Shown here piece after piece: positions 1 through 8,152 of a stretch of 64,000 bases of DNA (position 1 is its first letter; each line of letters opens with the position of its first letter). The position numbers were made by a program, and so were the translations under genes. The notes beneath the pieces were generated by a model, which saw nothing but the letters and a program-made list of their open reading frames with translations, was not told where the DNA came from and searched no databases. The stretch comes from Phycisphaerales bacterium (lineage in GTDB: Bacteria > Planctomycetota > Phycisphaerae > UBA1845). The stretch lies in the NCBI GenBank assembly GCA_020852275.1, contig JADZBE010000014.1:1-64000 (forward strand), read 5' to 3'.

Positions 1-229
1 AGGGGTCGAGGAAATTCCGGTCGCGGCTTCGTCGCAACGAAGGTCTCCTCCGCCCCTCGCGGGGCGGCCTGGCTTGCGACCTGACATCCACGGGTTCCGG
101 TCGCCGAGGCGACCTCCACCCGTGGCTACATTCCTGCGCCCCTGTCGGGGCGGCGATGCGTCCACCAGAAGTGTCCCGCACCCCCCAGACGGCGGTGCTC
201 CCAGCATCGCTTTTCCTCGGCGCGGCTTC
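1..229. repeat. non-coding stretch with REP-like hairpins
   Basis: No gene is seen here. Three strong palindromes follow one another: 51-66 (CGCCCC/GGGGCG), 88-125 (outer arms CCACGGGT 88-95 and ACCCGTGG 118-125, inner arms GGTCGCC/GGCGACC) and 137-152 (CGCCCC/GGGGCG). The density of hairpins without T-tracts looks like a REP/BIME-type intergenic repeat rather than a terminator. What lies upstream is outside the window. Confidence 0.5.
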
Positions 230-263
230 ATTCTAAGATAGCGCCTGGTCGTCAGGCGGAGCA

Positions 264-512
264 GCTTCACGGCGAAACGGGGTTTCAGGGCGGAGCCGTT
301 TCAAGGCATGGCCGTCTCACGGCAGGGCGCCGTTTCAAGGCGGAGCGGAGTTTCGAACCGGAGCGGCTTCACGGCGGAACGGGGTTTCAAGACGGGACCG
401 TTTCAAGGCCGAGCCGTCTCACGGCCGAGCTGTTTCAAGGCCGAGCCGTCTCGCGGCAGAGCTGTTTCAAGGCCGAGCCGGCTTACGGCAGGGCGCGGTT
501 TCAAGGCGGAAC
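264..512. repeat. 16-bp tandem repeat array upstream of the liv operon
   Basis: Units alternate between GTTTCAAGGCCGAGCC and GTCTCACGGCMGAGCT. From 400 to 479 the period is exactly 16 bp over five units (400, 416, 432, 448, 464); degenerate units extend back to about 264 and forward to about 512. The array ends at the Shine-Dalgarno (GGAG, 514-517) of the substrate-binding protein gene, so it must lie in that gene's promoter or 5' leader. An open frame through it is low-complexity and is not treated as a gene. Confidence 0.75.
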
Positions 513-526
513 ATGGAGACTGACTC

Positions 527-1648
527 ATGACACGTTGCTCTTACGGGCTGGCGGCGGTGTTGACGGCGGTTTCGACGTTGGCATGGGCGGAGGATCCCAT
601 CAAGATTGGCCACCTCGCCAGCCTCACCGGCGCGGAGGCAAACTTCGGGCAGAGCGCCGACCACGGAATCGCCATCGCCGTGGACGAGCGCAACGCCGCG
701 GGCGGCGTGCTCGGGCGCAAGGTGCAGGTCGTCACCGTGGACGACCAGTCCAAGAACCAGGAAGTCAACAACTGCATGATGAAGCTCATCCAGCAGGACA
801 AGGTCTGCGCCATCGTCGGCGAGATCGCCAGCGGCAACACCATCGCCGCCGCGCCGGCCGCGATGCGCTTCAAGATTCCGCTGGTCACGCCCGGCTCCAC
901 CAACCCGGAGGTCACCCGGAAAGGCGACTACATCTTCCGCATCTGCTTCACGGATGATTTCCAGGGCAAGGCCATCGCCGGCTTCACCGCCAAGACGCTG
1001 CAGGCCAAGAACGCCGCGGTCATTACGGACCAGGCGGCGGCGTACAGCATCAACCTGTCCAAGACGTTCAAGGAGGAGTTCGAGAAGTTCGGCGGCAAGG
1101 TGGCGATCGAGGTCAGCTACAAGAAGACCGACAGCGACTACAACGCGCAAGTGAACCAGGCGCTGCAGTCCAAGCCGGACGTGCTCGTGCTCACCGGCTA
1201 CTACACGAATGTCGGGAACATCGTGAAAGTCGCGCGGGCGGCCGGGTTCACCGGACCGTGCGTCGGCGGGGACGGCTGGGACTCGGACACGCTGTATCAG
1301 ATCGGCGGCAAGGCGCTGGACAACTGCTACTTCACCAACCACTACTCGCCGGAGGACAAGGACCCGCGCATTCAGGAGTTCATCGCCAAGTACAAGAGCC
1401 GCTTCGGCACGATCCCGGACGCGATGGCCGTGCTGGGCTACGACGCGGCGCTCGTCACGATGGACGCGATCCAGCGTGCCGGCGCGCCGGAGGGGACGAA
1501 GATCCGCGAGGCTCTGGCGACGACCAAGGACTTCAAGGGCATCTCCGGCTCGATCACCATCGACAAGGACCGCAATGCGCAAAAGGGCATCGTCGTCGTG
1601 GGGATCAAGGACGCCAAGCAATATCTGAAGGAAGTGTGGAAGGAGTAG
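527..1648 (+). CDS. livJ: ABC transporter substrate-binding protein (LivJ/LivK family)
   Basis: Periplasmic binding protein that captures branched-chain amino acids or related amides/short-chain acids for an ABC importer. The 373-residue product starts with a signal peptide (hydrophobic residues 6-20, cleavage likely after ALAWA-type Ala21) and continues with the type I periplasmic fold start IKIGHLASLTGAEANFGQ, typical of Peripla_BP_6/LivJ proteins, which are usually 370-390 residues. GGAG nine bases before the ATG supports this start. LivH and a LivM-LivG fusion follow on the same strand, which supports the role. The family also includes urea and amide sensors, so the true ligand is not known. 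The 5' leader consists of tandem repeats. Confidence 0.85.
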   Translation: MTRCSYGLAAVLTAVSTLAWAEDPIKIGHLASLTGAEANFGQSADHGIAIAVDERNAAGGVLGRKVQVVTVDDQSKNQEVNNCMMKLIQQDKVCAIVGEIASGNTIAAAPAAMRFKIPLVTPGSTNPEVTRKGDYIFRICFTDDFQGKAIAGFTAKTLQAKNAAVITDQAAAYSINLSKTFKEEFEKFGGKVAIEVSYKKTDSDYNAQVNQALQSKPDVLVLTGYYTNVGNIVKVARAAGFTGPCVGGDGWDSDTLYQIGGKALDNCYFTNHYSPEDKDPRIQEFIAKYKSRFGTIPDAMAVLGYDAALVTMDAIQRAGAPEGTKIREALATTKDFKGISGSITIDKDRNAQKGIVVVGIKDAKQYLKEVWKE

Positions 1649-1736
1649 GCGGGGGATGCGAGCCGCGGGTTCGAAATCCGCGCGGGTGGGGGACGCAAGG
1701 AGCGAGACGCGGCGACGATTCGACGGGAGTGACTGA

Positions 1737-2660
1737 GTGCTCGACTGGCTGGTTCCTCAGACGATCGGCGGGCTGACGCTGGGGGGCGTGTATGCGCTGA
1801 TCGCGCTGGGTTACTCGCTGGTGTATGGGGTGCTGCGCCTGATCAACTTCGCCCACGGCGACGTGTACATGGTCGGCGCGGTGGTCGGCTTCTGGGCGGC
1901 GCGCGGGCTGGGTTGGGACGGGACGGCGGACGACCGCGTCAGCCCTCTGGCGATGCTCCTGATGCTCTGGATTTCGATGGCGGCCTGCATGGCGCTGGGC
2001 TACGTCATCGAGCGCTTCGGATACCGCCCGCTGCGTCGTGCGCCGCGGCTCAATTCGCTGATCACCGCGATCGGCGTCTCCTTCCTTCTGGAAAACGTGT
2101 TTCAGCTTCAGGGCGTGTTCGGCGCCAGCCCGCGCACCTTTCCGGAAACCACGCTGCCCAGCGCCGCGATCTCGCTGGGCGGCTTTAAGGTCCGCTACGA
2201 GCAGATCATCATCCTCTTCGGCTCCATCCTGTTCCTGCTCATCTGCCGGCACGTCATTCTCAAGACGCGCGTCGGGCTGGGCATCCGCGCCACCAGCTTC
2301 CATCACGACTACGCCCGGCTCATGGGGGTCAACGTCGATCGCATCACGTCGATGACCTTCATGCTCGGCTCGGCGCTGGCCGCGGGCGCGGGCGTCGCCG
2401 TCGGCATGTATCAGCATCAGATCGACCCGCTCATGGGCGTGAACGCGGGGCTGAAAGCGTTCACCGCGGCGGTGTTCGGCGGCATTGGCAGTCTCAGCGG
2501 CGCCGTGCTCGGCGGGTTCATCATGGGCCTTTCGGAGACCTATATTGGCGGCAGCTCGCTGAGCGACTTCCGGGACGCCTTCGCATTCGGGCTGCTCATC
2601 CTGATTCTGCTGGTCCGCCCGGGCGGACTGCTTGGCTCCAGGGCAGCGGAAAAGGTTTGA
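1737..2660 (+). CDS. livH: branched-chain amino acid ABC transporter permease LivH
   Basis: Inner-membrane permease, one of the two transmembrane halves of the importer. It is 307 residues, the normal family length, opens with a GTG codon and has about eight hydrophobic segments. The N-terminal QTIGGLTLGGVYALIALGYS and the later NAGLKAFTAAVFGGIGSLSGA loop are characteristic of LivH; the latter is the cytoplasmic loop that docks on the ATPase. It lies 88 bp downstream of the binding-protein gene and 7 bp upstream of the preferred LivM-LivG start, so the three are one transcription unit. Solute specificity is inferred only from the family. Confidence 0.9.
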   Translation: MLDWLVPQTIGGLTLGGVYALIALGYSLVYGVLRLINFAHGDVYMVGAVVGFWAARGLGWDGTADDRVSPLAMLLMLWISMAACMALGYVIERFGYRPLRRAPRLNSLITAIGVSFLLENVFQLQGVFGASPRTFPETTLPSAAISLGGFKVRYEQIIILFGSILFLLICRHVILKTRVGLGIRATSFHHDYARLMGVNVDRITSMTFMLGSALAAGAGVAVGMYQHQIDPLMGVNAGLKAFTAAVFGGIGSLSGAVLGGFIMGLSETYIGGSSLSDFRDAFAFGLLILILLVRPGGLLGSRAAEKV

Positions 2661-2667
2661 GCGCCGC

Positions 2668-4587
2668 ATGAAGCAACGAGCCACCAATCTCGCCATCCTG
2701 CTGGCCGCGTTCGGCGTTCCCCTCCTGGGGCAGGCGATGGCGGACCGCGGCGAGTGGAGCTTCTACACCCAAGGCATCCTCTACAAGATCGCCCTCAACA
2801 TCACCTTGGCGGTGGGTCTGAGCCTCATTATCGGTTTCGCCGGGCAGTTCTCGCTCGGACAGGCCGGGTTCATGTCGCTCGGCGCGTTCTTCTCGGCGCA
2901 ATTCACGGGCCGGTACGTGATGTCGTGGGTTTCGGGGATGGACCCGGCGTGGCTGGACAGCGGAGAATTCACGGCGGTGCTGCTGCGCACCGGGCTGCTC
3001 GTGGCGTCGATGTCCGCGGGCATGCTCGTGGCGGTCGTCGCGGCCATCATCATCGGGCTGCCGACGCTTCGTCTGCGCGGCGACTACCTGGCGATCGCCA
3101 CGCTCGGCTTCGGTGAGATCACGTACAACCTGCTGCTTATTTATCTCCAGCAGTACAAGTTCGATACTGCGTGCTACATCCCGTCGGAATTGGCCTTCAT
3201 GTCGAGGACGGTCAACATCGCCTCCTCGTGGACGGTGGCACTGCTGGCGATCCTGGTGGCGCGGAACCTGGTCAGCTCGACGTGCGGGCGCGCGCTGCCC
3301 GCCATTCGTGAGGATGAGATCGCCGCGGGCGCCGTCGGCATCCGCACGACGCGTTACAAGCTGCTGGCGTTCGTCGTCGGGTCCATGCTGGCGTCCTGGG
3401 CGGGCACGCTGGAGGCGCACCAGACCGCCACCGTCAATCCGGGCAGTTACCGCTTCGACCGGTCCATCGAGATGATCGTGCCCGTGGTGCTCGGCGGATC
3501 GGGCAGTTTGACCGGCTCGGTGCTCGCGGCCGGCATCTTCACCTACCTTCTCGAAAAACTGCGCGACCTGCCCAGCGGCATGCAGCAGTATCGCACGATC
3601 GTCTACGCGGCCGTGCTGGTGCTCATCATGGTCCTCCGTCCGCAGGGGCTACTGGGGCGATGGGAGCTGGGCGACCTGCTCCGTCGGCTGCGCGGGAATG
3701 GGCCTTCGGCGGGAAAATCGAGGGCGATTCCGCAGTCCCCGGCGAAGGACGATGGCCGCGCGGCCGCGTCGCCGAGCCACGCGATCGTCGCCGCCGGATC
3801 ACGGGCGCGCGGCGCGGGCGACCTGCTGGCGTGCGAAGAACTGACGATCCGCTTCGGCGGGCTGACGGCCGTGTCGTGCTTCAACATGCGGCTGGGGGAT
3901 GGTGAAATCGTCGGCTTGATCGGTCCCAACGGCGCTGGCAAGACGACGTGCTTCAACATGATCACCGGCGTGTATCAGCCCACGTCGGGGAAGATCGCCT
4001 TGGGCGGGATGTCGGTGCTGGGGTGCAACACGGCGCGCATCAATCATCGCGGCATCGCCCGCACCTTCCAGAACATCCGCCTCTTCGCGGAGCTCAGCGT
4101 GCTCGACAACGTTCGCGTGGCCATGCACGCGCACCTGCGGACCGGAATCCCCGCAGCGGTGCTGCGCACGGCGAAGTTCTATCGCGAGGAGGGCGAGGTC
4201 CTGGCCGCGTCGATGCGCCTGCTGGACATCTTCGGTCTGCGCTCCGTCGTCGAGGAAGACGCGGGCAGCCTGCCGTATGGCGCTCAGCGCCGGCTGGAGA
4301 TCGCCCGCGCGCTGGCGACGCGGCCACGGCTCCTGTGCCTCGATGAGCCGGCGGCGGGGATGAACCCGGTGGAAAAGCAGGATCTGATGAACCTGATCCG
4401 CCGACTGCGGACGGAGTTCGATGTGACGATCCTGCTCATCGAGCACGACATGAAAGTGGTCATGGGCGTGTGCGAGCGGATCCTCGTGCTCGATCACGGC
4501 GAGACGATCGCGACCGGAAAACCCGAAGAAATCCGCGACAACCCGAAGGTCATCGAGGCCTACCTCGGCGAGCCGATGAAGGTCTGA
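2668..4587 (+). CDS. LivM-LivG fusion: permease plus ATP-binding protein
   Basis: A single 639-residue polypeptide joins the second permease (about residues 1-335, LivM-like, with NITLAVGLSLIIGFAGQFSLG near the start) to a LivG-type ATPase (about 390-639). A charged, low-complexity linker separates them. The ATPase has a Walker A GPNGAGKTT near residue 420, the signature-like LPYGAQRRLEIARALA near 535 and Walker B LLCLDEPAAGMNP near 560. ATG 2668 is preferred; an in-frame TTG at 2632 would overlap livH. Such M-G fusions are known in this transporter family. LivF, the second ATPase, is not downstream: the next gene is convergent. Either LivF is encoded elsewhere or LivG acts as a homodimer. 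Confidence 0.88.
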   Translation: MKQRATNLAILLAAFGVPLLGQAMADRGEWSFYTQGILYKIALNITLAVGLSLIIGFAGQFSLGQAGFMSLGAFFSAQFTGRYVMSWVSGMDPAWLDSGEFTAVLLRTGLLVASMSAGMLVAVVAAIIIGLPTLRLRGDYLAIATLGFGEITYNLLLIYLQQYKFDTACYIPSELAFMSRTVNIASSWTVALLAILVARNLVSSTCGRALPAIREDEIAAGAVGIRTTRYKLLAFVVGSMLASWAGTLEAHQTATVNPGSYRFDRSIEMIVPVVLGGSGSLTGSVLAAGIFTYLLEKLRDLPSGMQQYRTIVYAAVLVLIMVLRPQGLLGRWELGDLLRRLRGNGPSAGKSRAIPQSPAKDDGRAAASPSHAIVAAGSRARGAGDLLACEELTIRFGGLTAVSCFNMRLGDGEIVGLIGPNGAGKTTCFNMITGVYQPTSGKIALGGMSVLGCNTARINHRGIARTFQNIRLFAELSVLDNVRVAMHAHLRTGIPAAVLRTAKFYREEGEVLAASMRLLDIFGLRSVVEEDAGSLPYGAQRRLEIARALATRPRLLCLDEPAAGMNPVEKQDLMNLIRRLRTEFDVTILLIEHDMKVVMGVCERILVLDHGETIATGKPEEIRDNPKVIEAYLGEPMKV

Positions 4588-4609
4588 GCACGCGCGACAC
4601 AGCCCCCAA

Positions 4610-4680
4610 CCGAGCCGCGCCCCTTCGCCCGAGACCCGCCGTTCGCTGTCGCTGCCATCGTTGTCAGGGGCGCGGCTCGG
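4610..4680. repeat. inverted repeat between convergent genes (possible bidirectional terminator)
   Basis: Perfect 14-bp inverted arms, CCGAGCCGCGCCCC at 4610-4623 and GGGGCGCGGCTCGG at 4667-4680, enclose 43 bases. The arms belong to the GCCGCG... repeat family found elsewhere in the window. The element lies between livMG (stop 4587) and the 20-heme cytochrome gene, whose last codons (MPEPRP and stop) are read from the right arm. It could form a hairpin at the 3' ends of both transcripts, but there is no T-tract, so terminator activity is unproven. Confidence 0.55.
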
Positions 4681-7600
4681 GCATGCGTTCCTCAAGGACC
4701 GGACGGCGGTGGAAGAACAGGAATCGTTCGAGCGCTGCTTCGCCGTGACATTGCGTGCACAGATTCGGCGCGATGAACGGACGCAGCATCGGCTGCATCG
4801 ACCTGCGGAGAACAGACGGAACATCGTTCGCCGCGACATCCTGCGGGCCCTCGCCGCTATTCAAGCCGGAAACATCCTCTGCGTGGAATCGGCCGTGCGT
4901 CGCGTGGCACGTCGTGCAGGAGATGCTGCCCGCGGCGCCGGGCATTCCCGCGTCATCCGTAAGGGGCATGAAGCCCGGCGCGCCGGAGGGAACGGCGCTG
5001 GTGATTGTCAGCGCGGGATGGTCGGATCGACCCGGCGCTGCGGCCGGACCGTCTTCGCGGTGGCACTCGATGCACCAAGCGGGGCCGGGCGGCGCTGCCA
5101 TGAGACTCGCTGCGGACTGACCCAGCTTCAACTCAGTCCCCGCGCCCTCGACGGCATGAACCGCGTGGCACGGTCCGCAGGTCTGACGAGGCGGTAGCGC
5201 GGCAGAGAGCGCCGTCGCGGAGTGCAGGCTTGCGGGGACGGTATTCGCGGCGTCGTGGCAGCGGGCGCACAACGTCGCGGGGTCGGCGTCGTCGCTGTGT
5301 CGAAGCATCGCGTGGTCTGGATCACCGCCGGCGTGGGGATCGTGACAGGTTCCGCAGGAGACGCGACCCGGCGCGCAGCGTCGCCCGCGTTCATCAAACA
5401 GCGGAAGCGCGGCATCCGCCGGCCGCGTCGGCGACGCCGGGACCAGCGTGAGCGGATGAAGCAGCTCGCGCGCGGGCGACGCGGGGAGGCGCCCTGCGGT
5501 CTGATGGCATTCGAGGCACAACCCCTCCGCGGTCGTCGGCGTGGAATCGGCGGCCCGCCACAGCGCGAGCCGAGGCTGACCATGCACGCCGTGACAGAAC
5601 CCGCAGCGCCCGGTGCGATCAGCCCCGGCGCCCTGGCCGTTGCGCCAATTGGGATTGTCGAGGAAGTCGTGCGGACCGCCGGTCATGGCCGTCTTCTCGG
5701 CATGACACGCGGCGCAGAGATCATCCGGGGAGGCCCGGAGAAAGTCGGCGTGCCGGTCGGCGTGCGGGTCATGACAATGCGTGCAGCGCAAACCCCTGTC
5801 GTCGCGTGAGGCGGACGCGGACCGGCCTGACAAGGCCAGGAGCGGCGCGAGACGATCCGCGTCAACGTCCGTGGGGTGCGCGAACGGAAGCCCGCGCCGA
5901 AACGGCGAGCATCCGTCCGGCTGGTGACAGGTGATGCAGCGTTCCGCGCCCATCGTGCGCGCGGCGGCGGCCTGTGGGGTCGCTGCCAGGGCATCCTCGA
6001 CGGACCCGCGCGCGTCGGCGTGAACGGCATGACAGGCGCTGCACGGACCGGATTCCTCCGCCGTCCGGCCGAACGCGTTTCGTTCCTCAGGCGCCGTCAG
6101 GCGCAGGTCATGCGCCGTGCCCATCACCGACTGCTGCCCCGCGTGACAGGTCCGGCACAAGGCCCCGTCGCAGGAGGAAGTCACCAGCAGCGCGTCCGGC
6201 GCGGGAGCGGTGTGCATCTTGTGGCACGCAAGACAACCGCTGGTCCGCGCCCATGTGTCGCGCACGCCCAGCTCGCGCAGGGCGTCGCGCTGAAGCGGAT
6301 CCAGCGGCGCGGAGGTCGGATGCAGCGACGCGCCCCGTGCGACTTTCGCGCCGATCTCGCCCCCGGCACCCGCCCCGGCTTCCATGCTCAGTCCCCCCGC
6401 CAAGCCTTGCCCCTTCGTTTCGTGGCACTGCAGGCACAGCGTGTCAGCCGGACCGTCCACGGCGAGCAGCGCGTCACGCGAAGAGCCGTGCGGCGTGTGG
6501 CAGTCGAGGCACGCCGCGCCTCTTGCGGCATCCAACTCGGCCCGCTCGCGCGCCGCACGCGCCGGCTCGCGTGCAGAAACCGTCCGCTCGCGCGATGGAC
6601 CCGACGTCTGCGGCGCTGCGGTCCCCGGCTCCGCGGGTGCCGCCGGGCTGATCTCGATCGGGTGCATCCCGCTCGCGCCGGCCGCGCCGATGTCCGAATG
6701 GCAGCGCATGCACAACTCCGACGGGCTGCTCTGCACGCGCAGGAAGACGGCCTCCTTGAGCATGTTGCCCGATCCGCCGCGTGTGTGCGCGCTGTGACAC
6801 GTGCGGCAGACGACCTGGCCCGCCACCAGAGGAAGATCGGCTGGGACATTCATGCCCGCCGGCGGCGTTACGCCGGATCCGTGCCCGTGATCCTGCCAGA
6901 CGCGGCGGCGCGAGTCGGTCACCGAGCCGTCGTGACAGGAGAGGCAGTTGTCCTCGCGGCTGACGAGCGGATGCTCTGGCGGGTTCTCAGGCAGCGTGAT
7001 CAGTTCCGTCGAACGCCCTTCTGAGAGCGACGGCGTCCACTCGATGTGACACACCACGCACGCCTGCGGCTGGCGCTCGACGGCGGCGCGGGGCGTCGCG
7101 CGGCGCGACGGGGCCTTGACGTTCTCGCTGATTTCCACCTTGACCACGCGCCCGGCGCGGACTTCGACGACGTATGCATGGCCCGTCGCGTCCAACGCCA
7201 ACCCGGAGGGCGAGTCGAATTTCATCGGCCCGCCCTCAGGCTCCCGGAGCACGTCGATAAACTCCCCCTCTTTCGTGAAGACGGAAACGACGCCCAGCCG
7301 GCCATCCGCCGCCCAGACGCGCTGCGCGGAATCCCAGGCCACACCCTTGGGCCGGAAGAGCTGCCCCGGCTCGACGCCAAAGCTGCCCGCCGCGCCGTTG
7401 CACGTGCCGTCTTCCTGCCACAAACCCACGCGACCGTTGATCACGTCGGACACGCACAAGTTTCCTCGTCCGTCGGCTGCGATCAGAAAAGGGTGATCGA
7501 ACTGCCAGCGCGCGGGGCCCGCGGATCCGATCACCGCCGCCGCGCCGCTGGTCAGATCGACGCGCAGGAGATGATGCTGCTGATTGTCCACGACGAAGGC

Positions 7601-8152
7601 GAACTGCTCGTCCGTCGAGAGCGCGAGGTCGGTGACGTCCTCTCCTCCTTCGGTGGAAGCTGGAACGGGCAGCATTCTCGCCCAGCGTCCGTCCGCCTCG
7701 CAGGCGACGAGGCGGCGATGGTCCGTGTCCGCGATCCAGAGTCGGCCCGAGCGATCGAACGTCACACCGACGGGGCGGCCGAGGCTGTCGTCGCCGTCTG
7801 AAGTCACGAGCGCGGAGATTGCGCCGTCCGGAGAGAAGATGACGACGCGGTCGTTGACGCCGTCGGCCACGGCGACGCGCCCATCCGAGGCGACGGCGAC
7901 ATCGGAAGGCAGGCGCATCAGGGCGTCGTCGGGCGCGGAAAACGTCTGCACGATGCGGCCGGTGAAGCGGTTGAATGCGTCTTCCCGGTTCGGTTCAACC
8001 GCATTCAGCGTCGGCGCGGGCACGGACGCGGCACGAGCCGCCGCCGCATGGACCGGCACGGCGCCGGGCGGCGCGGATTGCGCAAGCGCCAAGCCGGCGA
8101 GGAAGGCAGACCCGAAGGTCGCCACCCGCCGCCTCGTGGGAGGTGGGCTCAT
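4664..8152 (-). CDS. secreted 20-heme c-type cytochrome with N-terminal NHL propeller
   Basis: Predicted periplasmic or cell-surface electron carrier of 1162 residues. After an N-terminal export signal (hydrophobic around 12-24), residues about 75-342 form six NHL-type blades (e.g. LPSDVAVASDGRVAVADGVN, RPVGVTFDRSGRLWIADTD). From Cys365 onward there are 20 CXXCH heme motifs, the first CVVCH at 365-369 and the last CTQCH near the C-terminus. Many are in the paired spacing of the doubled-CXXCH (Paired_CXXCH_1) family. The start overlaps the stop of the upstream triheme gene by ATGA, indicating translational coupling. The final codons fall in a palindromic repeat. The electron acceptor cannot be told from sequence; an NHL domain suggests docking to a partner protein or surface. 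Confidence 0.88.
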   Translation of the reverse strand: MSPPPTRRRVATFGSAFLAGLALAQSAPPGAVPVHAAAARAASVPAPTLNAVEPNREDAFNRFTGRIVQTFSAPDDALMRLPSDVAVASDGRVAVADGVNDRVVIFSPDGAISALVTSDGDDSLGRPVGVTFDRSGRLWIADTDHRRLVACEADGRWARMLPVPASTEGGEDVTDLALSTDEQFAFVVDNQQHHLLRVDLTSGAAAVIGSAGPARWQFDHPFLIAADGRGNLCVSDVINGRVGLWQEDGTCNGAAGSFGVEPGQLFRPKGVAWDSAQRVWAADGRLGVVSVFTKEGEFIDVLREPEGGPMKFDSPSGLALDATGHAYVVEVRAGRVVKVEISENVKAPSRRATPRAAVERQPQACVVCHIEWTPSLSEGRSTELITLPENPPEHPLVSREDNCLSCHDGSVTDSRRRVWQDHGHGSGVTPPAGMNVPADLPLVAGQVVCRTCHSAHTRGGSGNMLKEAVFLRVQSSPSELCMRCHSDIGAAGASGMHPIEISPAAPAEPGTAAPQTSGPSRERTVSAREPARAARERAELDAARGAACLDCHTPHGSSRDALLAVDGPADTLCLQCHETKGQGLAGGLSMEAGAGAGGEIGAKVARGASLHPTSAPLDPLQRDALRELGVRDTWARTSGCLACHKMHTAPAPDALLVTSSCDGALCRTCHAGQQSVMGTAHDLRLTAPEERNAFGRTAEESGPCSACHAVHADARGSVEDALAATPQAAAARTMGAERCITCHQPDGCSPFRRGLPFAHPTDVDADRLAPLLALSGRSASASRDDRGLRCTHCHDPHADRHADFLRASPDDLCAACHAEKTAMTGGPHDFLDNPNWRNGQGAGADRTGRCGFCHGVHGQPRLALWRAADSTPTTAEGLCLECHQTAGRLPASPARELLHPLTLVPASPTRPADAALPLFDERGRRCAPGRVSCGTCHDPHAGGDPDHAMLRHSDDADPATLCARCHDAANTVPASLHSATALSAALPPRQTCGPCHAVHAVEGAGTELKLGQSAASLMAAPPGPAWCIECHREDGPAAAPGRSDHPALTITSAVPSGAPGFMPLTDDAGMPGAAGSISCTTCHATHGRFHAEDVSGLNSGEGPQDVAANDVPSVLRRSMQPMLRPFIAPNLCTQCHGEAALERFLFFHRRPVLEERMPEPRP

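Noticed and set aside
308-523. A 71-residue ORF within the liv leader
   Set aside because: It is simply the translation of the 16-bp repeat array (AVSR, RAVSRPS and similar units).
4664-8152. Assignment of the 20-heme protein as nitrite reductase or hydroxylamine oxidoreductase
   Set aside because: No CXXCK motif, no P460-type crosslinking Tyr context and no matching length; the motifs only support a generic multiheme carrier.
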